Assembly (NCBI RefSeq): GCF_028640845.1
Contig: NC_080546.1
Coordinates: forward strand, 52,835,409-52,899,408
DNA from: Ahaetulla prasina
Taxonomy: Eukaryota > Chordata > Lepidosauria > Squamata > Colubridae
Length of the DNA: 64,000 nucleotides
Reading direction: 5' to 3'
The translations under genes and the position numbers were made by a program. The notes below the pieces were generated by a model. That model had not been told where the DNA came from, searched no databases, and was given only the letters and a program-made list of their open reading frames with translations. Positions within the stretch are counted from its first letter, which is position 1. Each line of letters starts with the position of its first letter. Shown in pieces: positions 34,216 through 47,635 of the stretch.

Positions 34216-36458
34216 CTTCTGTATACAGAAGTTCTTTGGATTCCAGCCTATGAATGCATGATAGAAAAAACTGGGGGAAAATTCAGATACAATTTTACAA
34301 CCAGTATTTTTTATTCATAAATCATAGCATGCAAAATATTAGATCCAAGTAGCTGATACATTTTGGTGGCACATTTCTAATTTCCATGTGCTTATGCTTA
34401 TAAATTTTGAACCAAGGAGATTGTCATATTATATCAAGCAACATTATATTTTTTAAAAAATCAAAACAGAACTTCATAGCAATAATACAGTTTCTCAAAA
34501 TAGGAAGCATTATAATTTTACTTATGTAGTTGACTAAGAATCAGTTTTTCTCAAAAGTGGAGTCACAGGTATTGTGGCTGTTCTTCTCAGAAGTTAATGC
34601 ACATCATTCTCTGGGTACAGAAGTATTGTGTCCACAAACAGATATGAATATGTAAGTAGTCTGTTTTATGGTAATGATGTTGTAGTGCACATATTAGTCA
34701 ATTAAAGTTAACATTCTTCCAAATTTTACACACAATCATAAAATTACTGTGTGATTTCTTTCCTTGGATCATCTAGAAAAGTAAGAAGTAGCAACTACAG
34801 AAGCATATAGTACGTGAGAATATCCTTTTAACTGCCCATTGCAGAACTGGGGGGGGGGAATATTCAAATTAAAACATAGCTATATTATGAATGTGCAATT
34901 AGAGTCCCCCTAACAAGGTAAGACATGATATTTATAGAAGGCAATGCCATTTGACCATGACATACCTTGTGGTCAGTTTAGTGGTTACAGTTAATTCATG
35001 AGACATAATTTCAGATTCAGCATGGATATAACAGCCATATGAAATAATCCAGTCCTTACGTAGTATAACAATTTCTAGTTAAATGGCTGAATATCTTTAG
35101 TCCACATGATGCAGCCGTGCTGCCATGCTTTCAAAATAACCATTTTTGAATATTTAAATTAATTTGAAATTTTTGTAGTATCCAAGCTTTTTTTTCAAAC
35201 CTTGCTCAAAATATAAATGGCCAAATGTTATTTCATACCATAGGAACAAGAATGCAATACTGGAACTTTTTGTTGGCCTGCTTATCTTTTTACTTTAGAA
35301 TAGGTTTACTTACATGGAGTCTGTAATGTCTAATAAATAAAATGAAGTACTCTAATCTTGTAGAGAAAAATAAAATTAGTATCTGGGGAAATCTATGGCA
35401 TTAAGTTAGGCAAATGACTACAGCTGTATATCATCAATTTCAAAACTGTTCCATTAAAGAAATATTTAGTTTGGGGATACTTTTAGTTATTAATTGTTTC
35501 AAAGACCTGCCATAATTCTTAATGTAAAATATTTCATTAAAAGTTGCTATATTTCAGATGTATGTTCTCTCTATGCCTATAGGACTACTCTTCTAGAGAA
35601 TAGCAACTTTTTCCTATGAATGCTCTTTGCTCAGCCCTTAAAGCCTGTAAAGCAAAATAAGATAAAATATAAGGCCAGTCAAGCTTACTTCACAAACTGA
35701 TCTTACAGTATTTATATATTTTTTGAATATCTAAATTTTGCGACATGATTACATACTTTTTTTTAATATCCAGGGAATTATAAACAAGATATCACAAAAG
35801 GACTGAAGAAACTGAAGAGCATAGTGAGAAGAATGAATAGTTCAATTTAGGACTGTAATTAATGCTGATTGCAACTCTTCCAGTATTTGTTTAATATACT
35901 TTCTTTAAACAGACTTCTAAATTCACCACAAAATTAATATAAAATAAGTTAATGACATATAGATAGATCACATGGAAGACACGAAGAAAAACTGGCTTTA
36001 TATTTTCAAAGGCTTAAAATTTAAAGTTTGGCAATAGATTCCAATATTATCTTTAGAATTCTGAAGACTAAAAGCATCATAGAACTAATATGTTCTCAGC
36101 AAAATGTGCTATATTCAACTAAATTTACAATCACAATTGTTACAAATCAGTTTTAACATGATTATCTTTCCAATCTTTCCTCTTCATACATCACCATAAT
36201 TCCACAATTAAAAAAAGTGAGGAATCTGGAATTCCTAAATTCCTTCTGTGCTACTCCCATGTGACCCTGTTTGGAAATTTTGGTTATTTAGTGCAGAATA
36301 TTCAAAAGCAGAAAAAAGTATTAACATCTGTGAACATTCCAATAGTATTGTACATCTTAAAAATTATTGCATAGTTTTATGCATTATTCTAAAATACTAA
36401 TCTGCTTATTAAATAGTTTTATAGAAACCACACAGCTGTCTGTGCACTAGAGCATTTA
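34216..36458 (-). other. Probable ING2 3' UTR and downstream sequence
   Basis: It contains no transposon I recognise over 2.2 kb, unusual here, and follows the ING2 stop. A minus-strand AATAAA lies near 34309-34314 (tttatt on the plus strand). Transcript extent is inferred, not seen. Confidence 0.4.
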
Positions 36459-37129
36459 CTACCTTGATCTTCTATCCTTTTTGGATTTGTCTGTACATTT
36501 ATCCATAGTCTTCTCATTGTCTCCTCTGCACTTTGGGCAATACCATTTTCCCTTTGGTTTATAAGTGAGTCCGACACATGAAAAATGAAACCACTCAATG
36601 GGACACAGATCATTGTCACACCCTATCATTTCTCCATAAGATACTTGGTCACAGAGACAGTAAGTTGGTTCATTAGGGTCAACTGCAAATTCTACTGGTG
36701 AAGCTTCCCTTTCTTGTTTAGCTTTAGAGCGTTTTTTCTTTTTAGCAGATTTGGATCTTTTTTCTTTAGGTGGCTGGTCATCATACTCATCAATTCCATT
36801 GGCTATATGGCATATATCACGGCTTTCACTAGTACGTTGTCGACGGGGTCTTCGTGAAGATCTTTCTGGTTGACATGGATCCTGTTTTGACTTTTCAATA
36901 GGTTTTTCAGTATCAGACAGATCTTGAAAGCACTGAGAGTGGGATTCTATCTGCCGGGCTCTGTTCTCCACTAATTCAAGCATCTGAGTAACTATTTGGA
37001 TTTTTTCATCTCCAAGTTCTTGACTGTTGATCAAAGCCCGCTGAAGATACTGCTGCAAACGCTTTTTATGTGCAGGATCATCTTCTGCTTTGTATTTTTC
37101 ATACACCTCATCAATTTCTTTCAAAGCTT
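36459..37129 (-). CDS. ING2: ING2 exon 2
   Basis: The minus-strand acceptor ttcaacag lies just before 37129. The exon codes residues 82-304 and ends with TAG after DRRSR. Confidence 0.95.
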
Positions 37130-40100
37130 CTGTTGAAAAGCATCACAAGAGTATCATAAGTTCAAAGTCCCTAAATCATTGTTTTCTATTTTATGAATAT
37201 TACGTATAAAATGTAAATTATAGTAATAAGCCAGGGCTAGCTCCATAGTGCCTGACAAGATCAGCAAACTGCTATTCTACTTCTGGCAGCTGATGTCCTG
37301 CTATGGAGCAGTGAGGCACTTTAAATTGCTTTTGAGCCAATGAACCAGTATGCTCCTTTATTACTCAGTCTACTTTCCTCTTCTTTCACTTGTTAACTCA
37401 ACTGAATATGGGCAAGGAGTCATGCCACATTCTTTTGGGACACCCCTCATCAGATGCGAGACTATGCTTCCCAAGGCTTAATGTTTTGCGTTGCAGAAAA
37501 TTACTCAAGGGGCCACATGCTGTCCATAGACTGCATATTTGAGATTACAATTTTACAAAATAAAATTGGGAATTTTCCTTCAAGATTAAAAAAAATCATA
37601 AAGATAGTGCATTTTTTTTAACATATAGCACCAAAACCAAAATGAAAGAATATAAACATTCCATGCTGGAATGTTAATGGTTGCAGATCTTAAAAACATT
37701 TCATTTAAAATTGTTTCAGTCCATTAAATGTATTCATTAAAAGATCCTATTTTGAGTTTACTGGACACCCTAAAGAACATATTTGAAAGGATGCATATCA
37801 GATTTCCTCTGCTGGCAATATAAAACACTTCACTCATACAATTTGATCCTATGAATTACTGGGATTTTTTAAAATTAAAGATATTAAAGTATGTCCTGAA
37901 ATTTTGGAATTAGATTATTTTGGGGGGAAATAATGATTATTATGGGCTTGAGCTCTTTCTAAGAGAATTATTTTGAGACATTATAGTTATCCTTGATATT
38001 AAAGATTTGAGAGATATGTGACTTACTCATTTTTGAAAAGGCAATTTTTCCAACTAATAAAAACCAAGTAAGTTCTTTGTGGCAGAGATTTTATGACATT
38101 TTTTGATGTTAGTCAATCATATTTTTCCCAATATATATTTAGAAATCTGTTTGACATTTGATTAATAGGTGATGTATATCACCACTTTGTTCTTCTTTGT
38201 TTGTTTTTATAGCTTTTACATGTTTTTTCCTGCAATTTTGTATTTTGAAATTCTATTTATTTCTTTTTAAAGAAACAAAAGAACAAACCCCATATACGTT
38301 TATTAAATGTATTTGATGTTCTAATCTAAATGCTAGCAAAGTAGAACCTAATCTAAATAACATTTGAACAATTTATCTATTATCTCCAATATAAAGTTTC
38401 ATTAGGGAATGAATTGCAGCATCTTTTAGAAGGAAAACAGGAACAAAAGCTTTGGCAGGGTAGTTATATGCCAAAATTGCCTTATTCCTGGTCATAAAAG
38501 TAAAATACTATTTAATACATTAAGGAAAACAAAAAATGCTTTTTATTTGATTTATATCTATCTTTTTCTTAGGATCTGAAGATGATGTGCAATGCATGGC
38601 ACCACACCTTCAATTTTCCACAACAGCAACCCTGTAGGCTGAGCGTAGACTAGCGCCAATTCAAAACCATGGTAAAATTATATCCAACTATCTACAAAAA
38701 AGTTTATAGTGACAATCCTCAATATTCTTCTAGAGTAAATGCTGCTAAACACAGTAAGACACTTTCATAAATTGGTCTGTTGTGTGCTTCTCTCCCAAAG
38801 TAATTCTCAAAAAAATTCCAACACCTTCCTTTCCCTTGACTAACCTGCACTTCCAGTTATCTGTGCCAAATGTCCCATAATCAATGAGTTTAAATGTGGA
38901 GGAGTCCCCTTCTTTCCCAAAAGACAAAAAAAATTGTACTAGCTTCTCTGTCACTATTGATATACTAATGAAGAACATATATACTATAATTCATAATAAA
39001 AACATGTGTACCTGGGTCTACTTATACAATTGGACATTATATTTGAATCCTTTCCTTTTAAGGAAAGTTATTTAAGTAACATTATCTTTCTTGTATTCTA
39101 TAGTGGTCTAAAGCAGGGGTCTCCAATTTTGGCAACTTTAAGCCTGGCAAACTTCAACTCCCAGAATTCCGCAGCCAGAAAAGAATTCTGGGAGTTGAAG
39201 TCCGCCAGGCTTAAAGTTGTCAAGGCTGGAGACCCCAGGTCTAAAGGAGTGGATACAGTTGTACTACTCTGAAGCAAGTAAAAAACTACCTAGCAGCAAG
39301 TGACTTGGGAAACTTATGTTCTCTCAAGATTGTCACGCAAATGATTATCCAAAAAGAAAGAAAGAAAAGACTCACCTTACTCACACACACACACCTGCTG
39401 AAACAGCATTGCATGTATCCCCATCTCTGAAACATAACCGCCTACGGAGGGAAGATCTTACCGAACGATCCGTTTTCACGTATTTGTCACATCCGGAGCA
39501 TCATCCCAAACAAGGCAACATGCCTCTTCGTCTCCGCCTTACTCGCGGGACTGTGACAGGGGCCCGCGTGAGCGCGGCAAACCAAGGCGACCGTCAGCGC
39601 CAGAAGCCGGACCGGCCCCGGCCGCCACCCACCTCGCGTTCCCTCGGGGCCTAAACGGAGCCTCTTCGGGCCGGCTTCTTCCCAAGCGCCTGCCTCCCTA
39701 ATAGGGTGAGGTGAGGGCAAAAGAAGGGTGGCCATTTTTTTCTGCCCCCAACCCAGAGTCGGGAGGAGGGGAGGGGAAGGGGATCGCCCCTCCTCTTCAG
39801 GAGGAAGAGCGCTCTGACTGAGCTGAGGGGAGAGCAGTCTCCATAATCAGTTGCCAGCGCCCGTCATCGGCGCAACCCCCGCTCCGCCGCCGCCCCCCCC
39901 CACAATCGCGCTCGGCTCGCGCCCCCCCCTTGCTCACCACGGCAGCGCGTGTCCATCTCGCGCAGAAGCGAGGCCAACCTCTGCATGTCCAGCGGCAACG
40001 ACTCGACGCACTCCAGGTAGTCTTGCACGTAGCGCGCCAACAGCTTCTCAGACGCCCCTCCGCACGGGAAGCTCGCGATGCCCCCGGCCCCGCCGGCGGC

Positions 40101-40181
40101 AGGGGCAGCAGAACCGGCAGCCGCCCCGGCCGTCGCCCCAGACCCCGCCCCCCCGGGCTGTTGCCCCGGCGACCCCAACAT
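36459..40181 (-). CDS. ING2: ING2, inhibitor of growth 2 (two coding exons)
   Basis: ING2 is a nuclear chromatin reader. Its PHD finger binds H3K4me3 and recruits the mSin3a-HDAC1 complex. The joined product is 304 residues (human about 280). Residues 1-47 are a glycine/alanine-rich leader. The ING N-terminal helical domain ([13 protein letters not shown] through [16 protein letters not shown]) follows. A basic nuclear-localisation stretch, [13 protein letters not shown], is near 208-220. The PHD finger is near 236-282 ([17 protein letters not shown] ... WYCPKC), with all Cys/His ligands visible. The phosphoinositide-binding polybasic tail KKDRRSR ends it. Start ATG at 40179-40181 matches the family MLG start, though the frame stays open upstream to 40343. 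The intron splits RCR/EALKEID in the usual ING2 place. It is convergent with the NACHT-WD gene and co-directional with CDKN2AIP. Confidence 0.97.
39106..39246. mobile_element. hAT-type palindromic MITE with 8-bp target duplication (ING2 intron 1)
   Basis: The element at 39114-39238 is almost wholly an inverted repeat (caggggtctccaattttggc ... ctggagacccc). It is flanked by identical gtctaaag at 39106-39113 and 39239-39246, the 8-bp duplication typical of hAT transposition. Confidence 0.92.
39938..40181 (-). CDS. ING2: ING2 exon 1 (coding part)
   Basis: From ATG at 40179-40181 to the donor CCGTG/gtgagc. It codes the Gly/Ala-rich leader and the first ING helix. The leader is very GC-rich and longer than in human. 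Confidence 0.9.
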
Positions 40182-40700
40182 CGTTACCGGACGTGACACC
40201 CCCTTCCCTCTTCGTTCAACCCGCTCGGATCGCTCCAGGGCAGGAAGGGGGGAAAGGGGGCTGTGAGGGAGACTCTCAGGTGGCTGCGTCTTTAATCGGC
40301 CGAAGGGGCGGGGGGGGCTAAGAGAAATGCTCTCCTGCCTCACTTGGAACTCCCCGCCTCTTTTTCCTTCCTCGCACCCCCTTCGATCCGCAGAGTACGC
40401 ATGCGCAAGGCCATGTCCTTATAAGGTGCGGCCGGTTCACATTCTCCCGCCTTCCCCTTACGACCTATGCCATTGGTCCAGTATGGTGGGACGTCAGAAG
40501 ACAAACGGGGCGGGAGGGAAAGGCGGGATTTCATTTAAAGAGACCGAGTCAGAATTAGACTCTGCCGGGTCCCAAGGAAACGTGCTATCTCCCCGCCCTA
40601 GGCCGCTCCCACTCTTCGCTCGGGGAGATGAGCGGTAATAAAGCCATAGGGACGAAGCACGTGCCGCCCACTGCTCTTTTTCACCCATCCTCTTTTTATA
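40182..40700 (-). promoter_or_regulatory. ING2: ING2 5' UTR and CpG-rich promoter
   Basis: A GC- and CpG-rich block. On the minus strand there is a CCAAT box (ggaccaatggc, about 40467-40477) and a CRE-like ctgacgtcc (about 40491-40499). No TATA box is seen, as expected for a housekeeping gene. Confidence 0.65.
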
Positions 40701-41559
40701 GTCGGGCATGTTAACAGGAGCAGGCAGGGCAAGAGTCGCGGGTAACCAAATTCAAAAAAAGCAAATGTAATTTCCAGGCAGGGTTTTCACGACATCCCAG
40801 CCGCATTGAGTCCCAGCTTTAACACGGGCTCTGCGGTAACGTCTGAAATGAGCGAGAGTGAACAAACGAGCATTAAGTCGCCTCATCCACACCAGAAAGA
40901 ACCTCAAACTCCTCCGTGATGGCAAGAATTAGGCCTCCTCTTCCCCCTCTCGTCCCGCGCCCCTCACAGATCCCGGCTCTAGTTAGGTGGCGCCACTAAA
41001 TTAAGTCGAAAAAAGAGCAACGAGGTCAAGTGATGCTGCTCTTAAGAGTTCGGGAAGAGAAAACTAGCGAACTGCCAGTTTTTCTGTGGATTTAGACTGG
41101 GTTTTTCTCTTAATCAGCTTCCCAGGAACAGTAAGCAGTTTGGTCGCGAGCTACCTTCGTGCATTGTTACATTTAGCCATGGTTTTCTCTTGCCTGACTG
41201 GGGAAGGTAGCCGAAAAAACAGGAATTCCATGTTACACAGTAAACAGTATTTCTAGAGCAATATTCAGAAGCCTGCCAGACTCCCTGGGACTCTGGAGGA
41301 AGGCGTGCCATAGACACAGACATAGGTCAACCTGCTTACAGATTTGTTTTATACAGTCGGAGAAACATCTCCCAAATGCGCTGACAAGGAATATAAAGTT
41401 ACAAGATTTTATGTACACATGCAACAGCCTTGTCAAAAGCCCCTAAAACAAGGACAAAACCCTTGCGTTGACTAATCGTAGAAAAATACAACTGCAACGA
41501 TTCTACAATGATTCTTTCTATATTTTCCGGGACCGATAAAAAAAATCACTGGTTTATAA

Positions 41560-41930
41560 GACCTACGTGGTTGCGATGCAGAAGTCGCAGTTAAGGCTCC
41601 GTAGAGGCAGCGGCCAAGGAAGAAAAAAAAGAAGCGTCCTAAGAATGAGCCCCGTTTTGTTGGTGCGACCGCCTCCTTGGGAAAGGAGCACATGCGCACT
41701 ACCTGCGTAACTATGGAGCTGACGAGAGCCCCTCCCGCACTCACCCGCTCGGCCCTGGGGGCTTCTTGGCGGAAGAAGCGTGAGTTTGCGAGAAGGTATA
41801 GCGCGCGTGAAAGCACACGGCACTCTCTGCCCGGGGTCCGGGGACTTTCCCCTAGGCGGCGAGGAAGCCCAAGAGGAACAAGTCCTCAGCAAGTAGCCTA
41901 GAGAGCAGGTCTTCAGAACGCCGATGCGAT
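41560..41930. promoter_or_regulatory. Second CpG-rich block upstream of ING2
   Basis: A local CpG-dense stretch in an AT-rich region, 1.4 kb upstream of ING2. Plus-strand sequence includes a splice-donor-like gaagc/gtgagt near 41780. It could be the first exon of a divergent non-coding transcript. I see no conserved protein. Confidence 0.3.
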
Positions 41931-42830
41931 TATATTGCAGTTTTCAGCATTATAAAACTCTGTTAGATCCTTTATCTTGTACGTTATAGTGAGCAAAACG
42001 AAAACAACGAAAGTAGAATATATTTTCCGCTTATTTGATTTCTCGAAATACAGGCTATTTCTTAAATCACGGTCTTTTTGTTAGGGAGTGAGGAAGGACA
42101 TAGAAGAACAATTCTTATCAGAAAACCTCAGATTCTCATCTTTCATTTGCCTGCATATATTATGCAAATATTCATGTCTCCTCCCCATTGCTTGAGTCAA
42201 ACAATGACGTGCAGGCGGGTTTGGGATTGGTTGAAGAATGTAATTTCTGAGTAATTAACGAAGTAGAAGGGTTGTTTGAAGGTTTGTGGCTAGAAAAGGA
42301 GAGTAAATGTGAGAAGTAAATGATGTTAAAACAATTTAAAATAAATGAAAACAAGAATTAAAAAAATAGCAGGAAAACACGAATAGGGTGCATTAAATTA
42401 TATGGCATTAAATGGCATTAAATGCCATATAATTACCTGACGGTATCCACTTTTTCATGGGGTCCCCAAAGCTAGATGACAAAACCTTGTTTTGAGGGCC
42501 TTCCTGAAGCCCAACAGGGTTGGGGCCAGCCTCATCTCAGGAGGAGTTAGTAGGGTAAGATTAATGAAAAAAAAGCATTTCTCCTTGGTCATACATATTT
42601 TAATTAGAAACAGGGATTTTATTCAGATGGTAAGATAGACTGTCACATTTTATCTTCATAAAGGTTTTAATTTACTAGACTTTCAAACTAAAAGTAGGCA
42701 CTTATTTTATCTATATTTATGTGGAATGTCAATTTAATTGAGTATCAAATCATTATAGACTTCACTGAAAAGGTATGATAATCTTTATTATAGCCTTAGA
42801 ACCAGAAAACCCAATATAATTGAAATATCT
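41931..42830. other. Intergenic, nothing but a small palindrome
   Basis: No gene recognised. Inverted arms of 14 bp, aattatatggcatt (42396-42409) and aatgccatataatt (42421-42434), form a hairpin with an 11-nt loop. Confidence 0.6.
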
Positions 42831-42945
42831 ACAGGTAGTCCTCAAGATTAATTTAGTGGCAGTTCCAAGTTACAATGGCACAGAAAAAAGTGATCTATAC
42901 AACTTTTCACATTTACGACCATTGCAGCATCACCACATTATCCAA
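42831..42945. mobile_element. CAGGTAGTCCT-family MITE, partial
   Basis: It begins acaggtagtcctcaagatt and includes atttacgaccattgcagcat. Confidence 0.65.
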
Positions 42946-43149
42946 CATACTTAAACTCAAAATTTCTAATATTTATAATTATGAAATAAGTGGTTGAAAT
43001 ACCTGATAATGGAACATCAGTGAATGCAAGTTTTAAAAAAATGTTAAGTTTGGATGTTTCCTTAAAGAATGTATGCAAAAGATGGATTGTAGATTTTCTT
43101 CTGTAAGTGACATAAAACATTTGAGATACATTAATTCATATTGTTTTGT

Positions 43150-43255
43150 CATGTCTGGTTTGGTTTCTTTTGGGAGTAATATTCTATTCCAAAATTCTCA
43201 CTCATCATCTTTAGGCTTTGGCTTTGTTCTTATGTGAGCAAAGTGTGGATTTTAA
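43150..43255 (-). mobile_element. Old Penelope-like terminal fragment
   Basis: 43195-43250 aligns (about 80%) with 20770-20830 of the left Penelope copy: shared tcatctt-aggctt and gagcaaagtgtg landmarks. A TA-rich tract follows, as at the other copies. Confidence 0.6.
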
Positions 43256-45699
43256 TATTATATATATATAGATATATATTTAGATATATATAAATATTGA
43301 GGGACTGATTTGGATATATCAGAGAATAGATTCAAGTAATGTGTAACTTATCTAATTTTAAGACATTTTTTACTAACTGAAAAAGATGTTATTTCATAAC
43401 CATTTAGAAGAATAGACATTCTCAAACCTAATTAGATACCATACATTGATATGGATATAAACATTGTATATTTAAATGATATTGGTTTAGGATGTTTTAT
43501 TTTCTTTTTTGCTATTATAATAATTACTATAGTGGATGGCTATGCTTTTGTATATTTTTCTATTTTTTTAAAAAAATGGCAAGAAAATGATTTTTTTTAA
43601 AAAAACACCACTTCCAACCAGGCTTAGCATTTCTAATATTGGCTGAGGTGTGTAAAGTGCTGCCACCTACCTTTAGCATATTGTAAAAAAACAGGGAATT
43701 TTTCTGGACTCAATGGAAATTACTAAGGTCATGGCTCTCTCAGAGGTAATGACAGCTACAAGCTACAGTGACTCCTTAGACATAATGGAATAGAGTAGAC
43801 AGCGAAAATAGATATATTTTTTAAATCATGTTGATATTCATTTAAATTCAACTTTAATATAACTTTTAGTAAAGGGAATTGAATTACACGTTTAAATTTA
43901 AAATTTCATCTCTCCTTATTTGTGTTTTCAGATCATATATGATAAATACCAATACGTTCCTGTCATTATAATTTCAACACTGCTTCTTGCAATACATTTT
44001 TTTAAAAACACCAACACACAAGCTTCAACCTGAAAGACAAAAAAAATAAAATGCAGAGGCCCATGCTGCTCCTTTGAGTTTTTCCTGAGCTGAGCATCAC
44101 CAAGTTCTACGTATGCAGCAGTTTTGGAAAGAATATCTAGCTCATAAAACATTACTGGAGGATCTTCTCAATTTAAAAATTAAGCAATGCAAAGCAAGAA
44201 AACTATATCCAACTTTTTTGAGAACAAATGGTTCTCAATTTCATCTGATCTCATTACTTAAAAGAGTTCCTTATCCCATGGTAGATGTTAGGCCTGTAAA
44301 CCACTAGAAGACTGCCTCTATTCCAGAGACAATCTTACAGAGCGGCCAAGATATAACCCACTAAAATTTCTGGGGCCTAGTTCTTTGCAACAATAGGCAA
44401 AGGGAGGAGTGTAGTAGATCAGCAATTCTCATTTCATGGATCTATATCATAAATCCTATATGGATACAGTATTACCATAATATAAGTATCTTCACTGCAT
44501 CATCTGTTAATGGTATACTTTTGCATGTATATTGAGACACAAGTTTCTGTTAAGATAAGAACATAAAAAGTGGAAATAAACTATATATTGTATTAAGCCA
44601 TGGTTTGTGCCATTGAAGAAACTCAAATTGCCCTGATCCATACATGTCCATCCTTGTTTACAAACCACAGTTACTCAATTTGCACAACACATAAAGCCAA
44701 AATGAAGCAAATCATGTTACAGTTTAATTCAATATATGGAGCCAGGTATTAGGGGGTCTTAAAATATAGTGTTTTCTAGTCTACTAGCATACCTGTCACA
44801 AAACCTTTTAACACAAGGAAATATTTCATTAAAAATTACCAGTTCCATGACTATTCCTTGCATTCATTAACAACCTATTTTCATAAAAACAAATGTAACA
44901 ATGGGAACAAAAGTATACATTTGTAGCAAAACATAAGTACAATCTGAAGTGCTCTTCACTGAAGGCACTATTTTTCTTTTTATCTACTATTCAATGTTAT
45001 ATATATATCTGATTTCAGGGTAATACACCTACATAAGCACTTCATTCAGGCACTAAAGGCAATATTTACAGCATACCATTCACCAATGTTTGTCTACATC
45101 ATTAAATGTGTTAGCTTGAACAGAGAGATTGGGACTGGTGAAGCACTGGGCTTCCCTGACTCTTAGTCAAACACAAGTCAAGATTAATATATAAGTCTTT
45201 TAGCAGAAAAAATATCACAAAATATCACTAATCCAGAGCAAATAGCAAATTTATGGGCTTATGAGCCCATAAATATTAAAATTTCTTAAACATTTGTTTA
45301 AATCTGAACAGGAGCCAAACAATAGAAAATTCCTTTAAGGTAATTTACACTGGATGCAGCTTTTAAAAAATCAAAATGATCTCTTTTCTAGTATTCCTAT
45401 ACAATACTCATTTTAATTTGATTTGAAAAGACTATTAAAATACTGCTTTGGATTATGAAGTTAAACAAAGTTCATTGAAGGGTTTCTTATCCTTCTCTAA
45501 ACCTTTCCATAGGATCAAAAATCCTTCTGAACGTGGATGTCCAAAAGGGTTACTGACAGCAAGAAATTGCCAAAATGGAATCTTAACATTAAATCTTAAT
45601 AGAAAAGACTATTCCAGTCCTTTCTTTCGCTAGTAGCTCCCATCTTCCTTTCATTTTTACTGCTTCTGACACACATTTATTCCGTATGGCTGGACTAGC
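43256..45699. other. Intergenic, nothing recognised
   Basis: AT-rich sequence with short TA tracts. I find no supportable gene or repeat. An 11-bp palindrome around atttatgggct/agcccataaat lies near 45249-45273. Confidence 0.5.
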
Positions 45700-45915
45700 C
45701 TGATTCTTATTTTTATTGGATGGGTTTTTAAAATTCTGTGATTTTATGGGGAAGTACGTTTTTTAATATTTTGGGCATTTAAATTAGTTTTTTAAGGGAT
45801 GTTTTTAATTATTGTATGTATGTATATTTTATCTGCCTGTTCACCGCCCTGAGTCCTTCGGGAGAAGGGCGGTATACAAATTAAAATATTATTATTTATT
45901 ATTATTATTACATAC
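45700..45915 (+). mobile_element. CR1/L2-like LINE 3' end
   Basis: A 3' UTR ending ccgccctgagtccttcgg...gaagggcggtatacaaatt, with an (ATT)n tail. It is the same tail family as at 12515. Confidence 0.85.
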
Positions 45916-47635
45916 CCAAATTCTCTGGAAAAGTTTCCAGGGGCACAGGGCATACAAGCTAATTGGTTTCTAGAGGTCAGATGAACTGCATTATATTAGC
46001 AGTTCAAGCAATACTTTGCTGTAATTTCTATTCCTGTTTCATTTAAAACATGAAATGATAATACACTATTTTTGTCAACATTTATATCCTGGCCCGGATG
46101 TTCAAATCTCTAATGGCTAACTTATTCCTTAGATTACTTTAAGAAAAATCTCAATGTTAGGGGAAACTACTGATGGAAGTCTTATTTGTTTTTGTCAAAA
46201 GATATTCACTTAAATCAAATCTCTGAAAATCACCAAATCAATGACTAAAACTCAGAGAAGCCATAATTCAATTCATAATTTTAATATTTAAAGCTTTAAA
46301 CTTTAAACTGAATTAAAAGAATGGTAGCACAGGTCATACAGAGGATCCCCAACCATTGCAAAAATACATTCCTAAAACCAATTCTTAGTGCTAACTAACA
46401 TATCAAATTATATCAACAGCTTCTAACTGGATCAGGAGACAAATAATAAGCTCTAATAAATGCTTGTGAATTATTGAATCACAGCCTGGGTCAGTAACAT
46501 TGCTTTGTTTTTCAATAGCTGTTGCACAATGAAAGTGGTATTTGATTTTAATTTACAGAGATATGCTTGAAATGTAATGACCCTAGTGTAAGCCAACATT
46601 GCAGAAAACACACTATATAGCTCTGCTTTAGAAAAAAAGCACTGCCAGACATGTATAACTATGAGCAAAAACAGCACTGCAGAGTTTTCACTCTTGCACA
46701 GTAAATTAGTGCAACAAGTTTTACGTTAAATCTTAGAAAATATATTTGAAAATACACTTATATAAGATTAGAACGCAATGCAGATGTTTTAATAAAACTA
46801 GCACCTCATATTTGTTGAATTTGTTAATTTACAGCACAAGATTTAAGTTTTTAAAAGCAAATATCAAAGTTATAAAAAGGGTTGAGATCATTAAAAGTGC
46901 TCACTCAAAACAGTACATTACATAAAATGCTAGAATTTCCCCCTAAATTGTTACACATAAAAATTTGCTTAGTATAGAAAGCTATATTTATTTGAAAAAG
47001 TGAATGTGAGATTTTTCACAAATTTGGATATTAAATTCGCTTTGAGGAACTTTAGTAAAATAAGAAAATTGAAGATTTAATGACAATTTGTAACTTTGAT
47101 ATTAAAAAAGGACCAGCATATACTTCTTTGAATTAAAATTTAAATACCACTACTTAATTAAAACAATCCAAATCAATAATCTGCTTTTTAAACAGGCATG
47201 TGAACAGTATGACCAACACATGAAGCAGGTGATTAAGTATTTCCATTTTAAAATAACATTTTACCATCTAGGTACAATGGTTGTTGTTTGAGTATTTTAT
47301 TAACGGTTTATAAAGGATCAGGGTTCAAAAATGAGCATTACTGTTACCAAATTGTAGGAGTTACAAAATAAGACTGCATTGACCAGCAAACTGTACCTTG
47401 ATTAGTTAAAAAATAGAAGAGTTCAATAGACTATTTAGCAAATAAAACAGCACACTAGTGTGCTAAATTTTAAGGCATATCTCTGCACACTTTACATCTT
47501 TAAAGAATTATTTACATTTACTACTGAGTGAAAGAACAATAATAGTATTTATTCTGCAAACAGAACCAAGAAATAAAAAATATCTGGGACTTTCCTTTAC
47601 TGTACAAAGGTAACTCAGTTAATTGTGATAAAACA
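45916..47635. other. Intergenic and CDKN2AIP 3' UTR
   Basis: No gene is recognised. The portion next to CDKN2AIP is presumably its 3' UTR. Minus-strand AATAAA signals are at 47548-47553 and near 47295-47300. Confidence 0.5.
47548..47553 (-). terminator. CDKN2AIP: Candidate CDKN2AIP poly(A) signal
   Basis: Minus-strand AATAAA, 83 nt after the stop codon. Confidence 0.5.

Noticed and set aside
39851..40321. Long plus-strand proline/alanine-rich frame opposite ING2 exon 1
   Set aside because: GC-rich shadow of the ING2 coding strand.
41472..41901. Frames of 74-114 codons in the CpG block
   Set aside because: No conserved motif; composition alone explains them.
44113..44307. 64-codon frame with a plausible helical sequence
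   Set aside because: No splice context, no homology I can recall, and length within chance for this composition.
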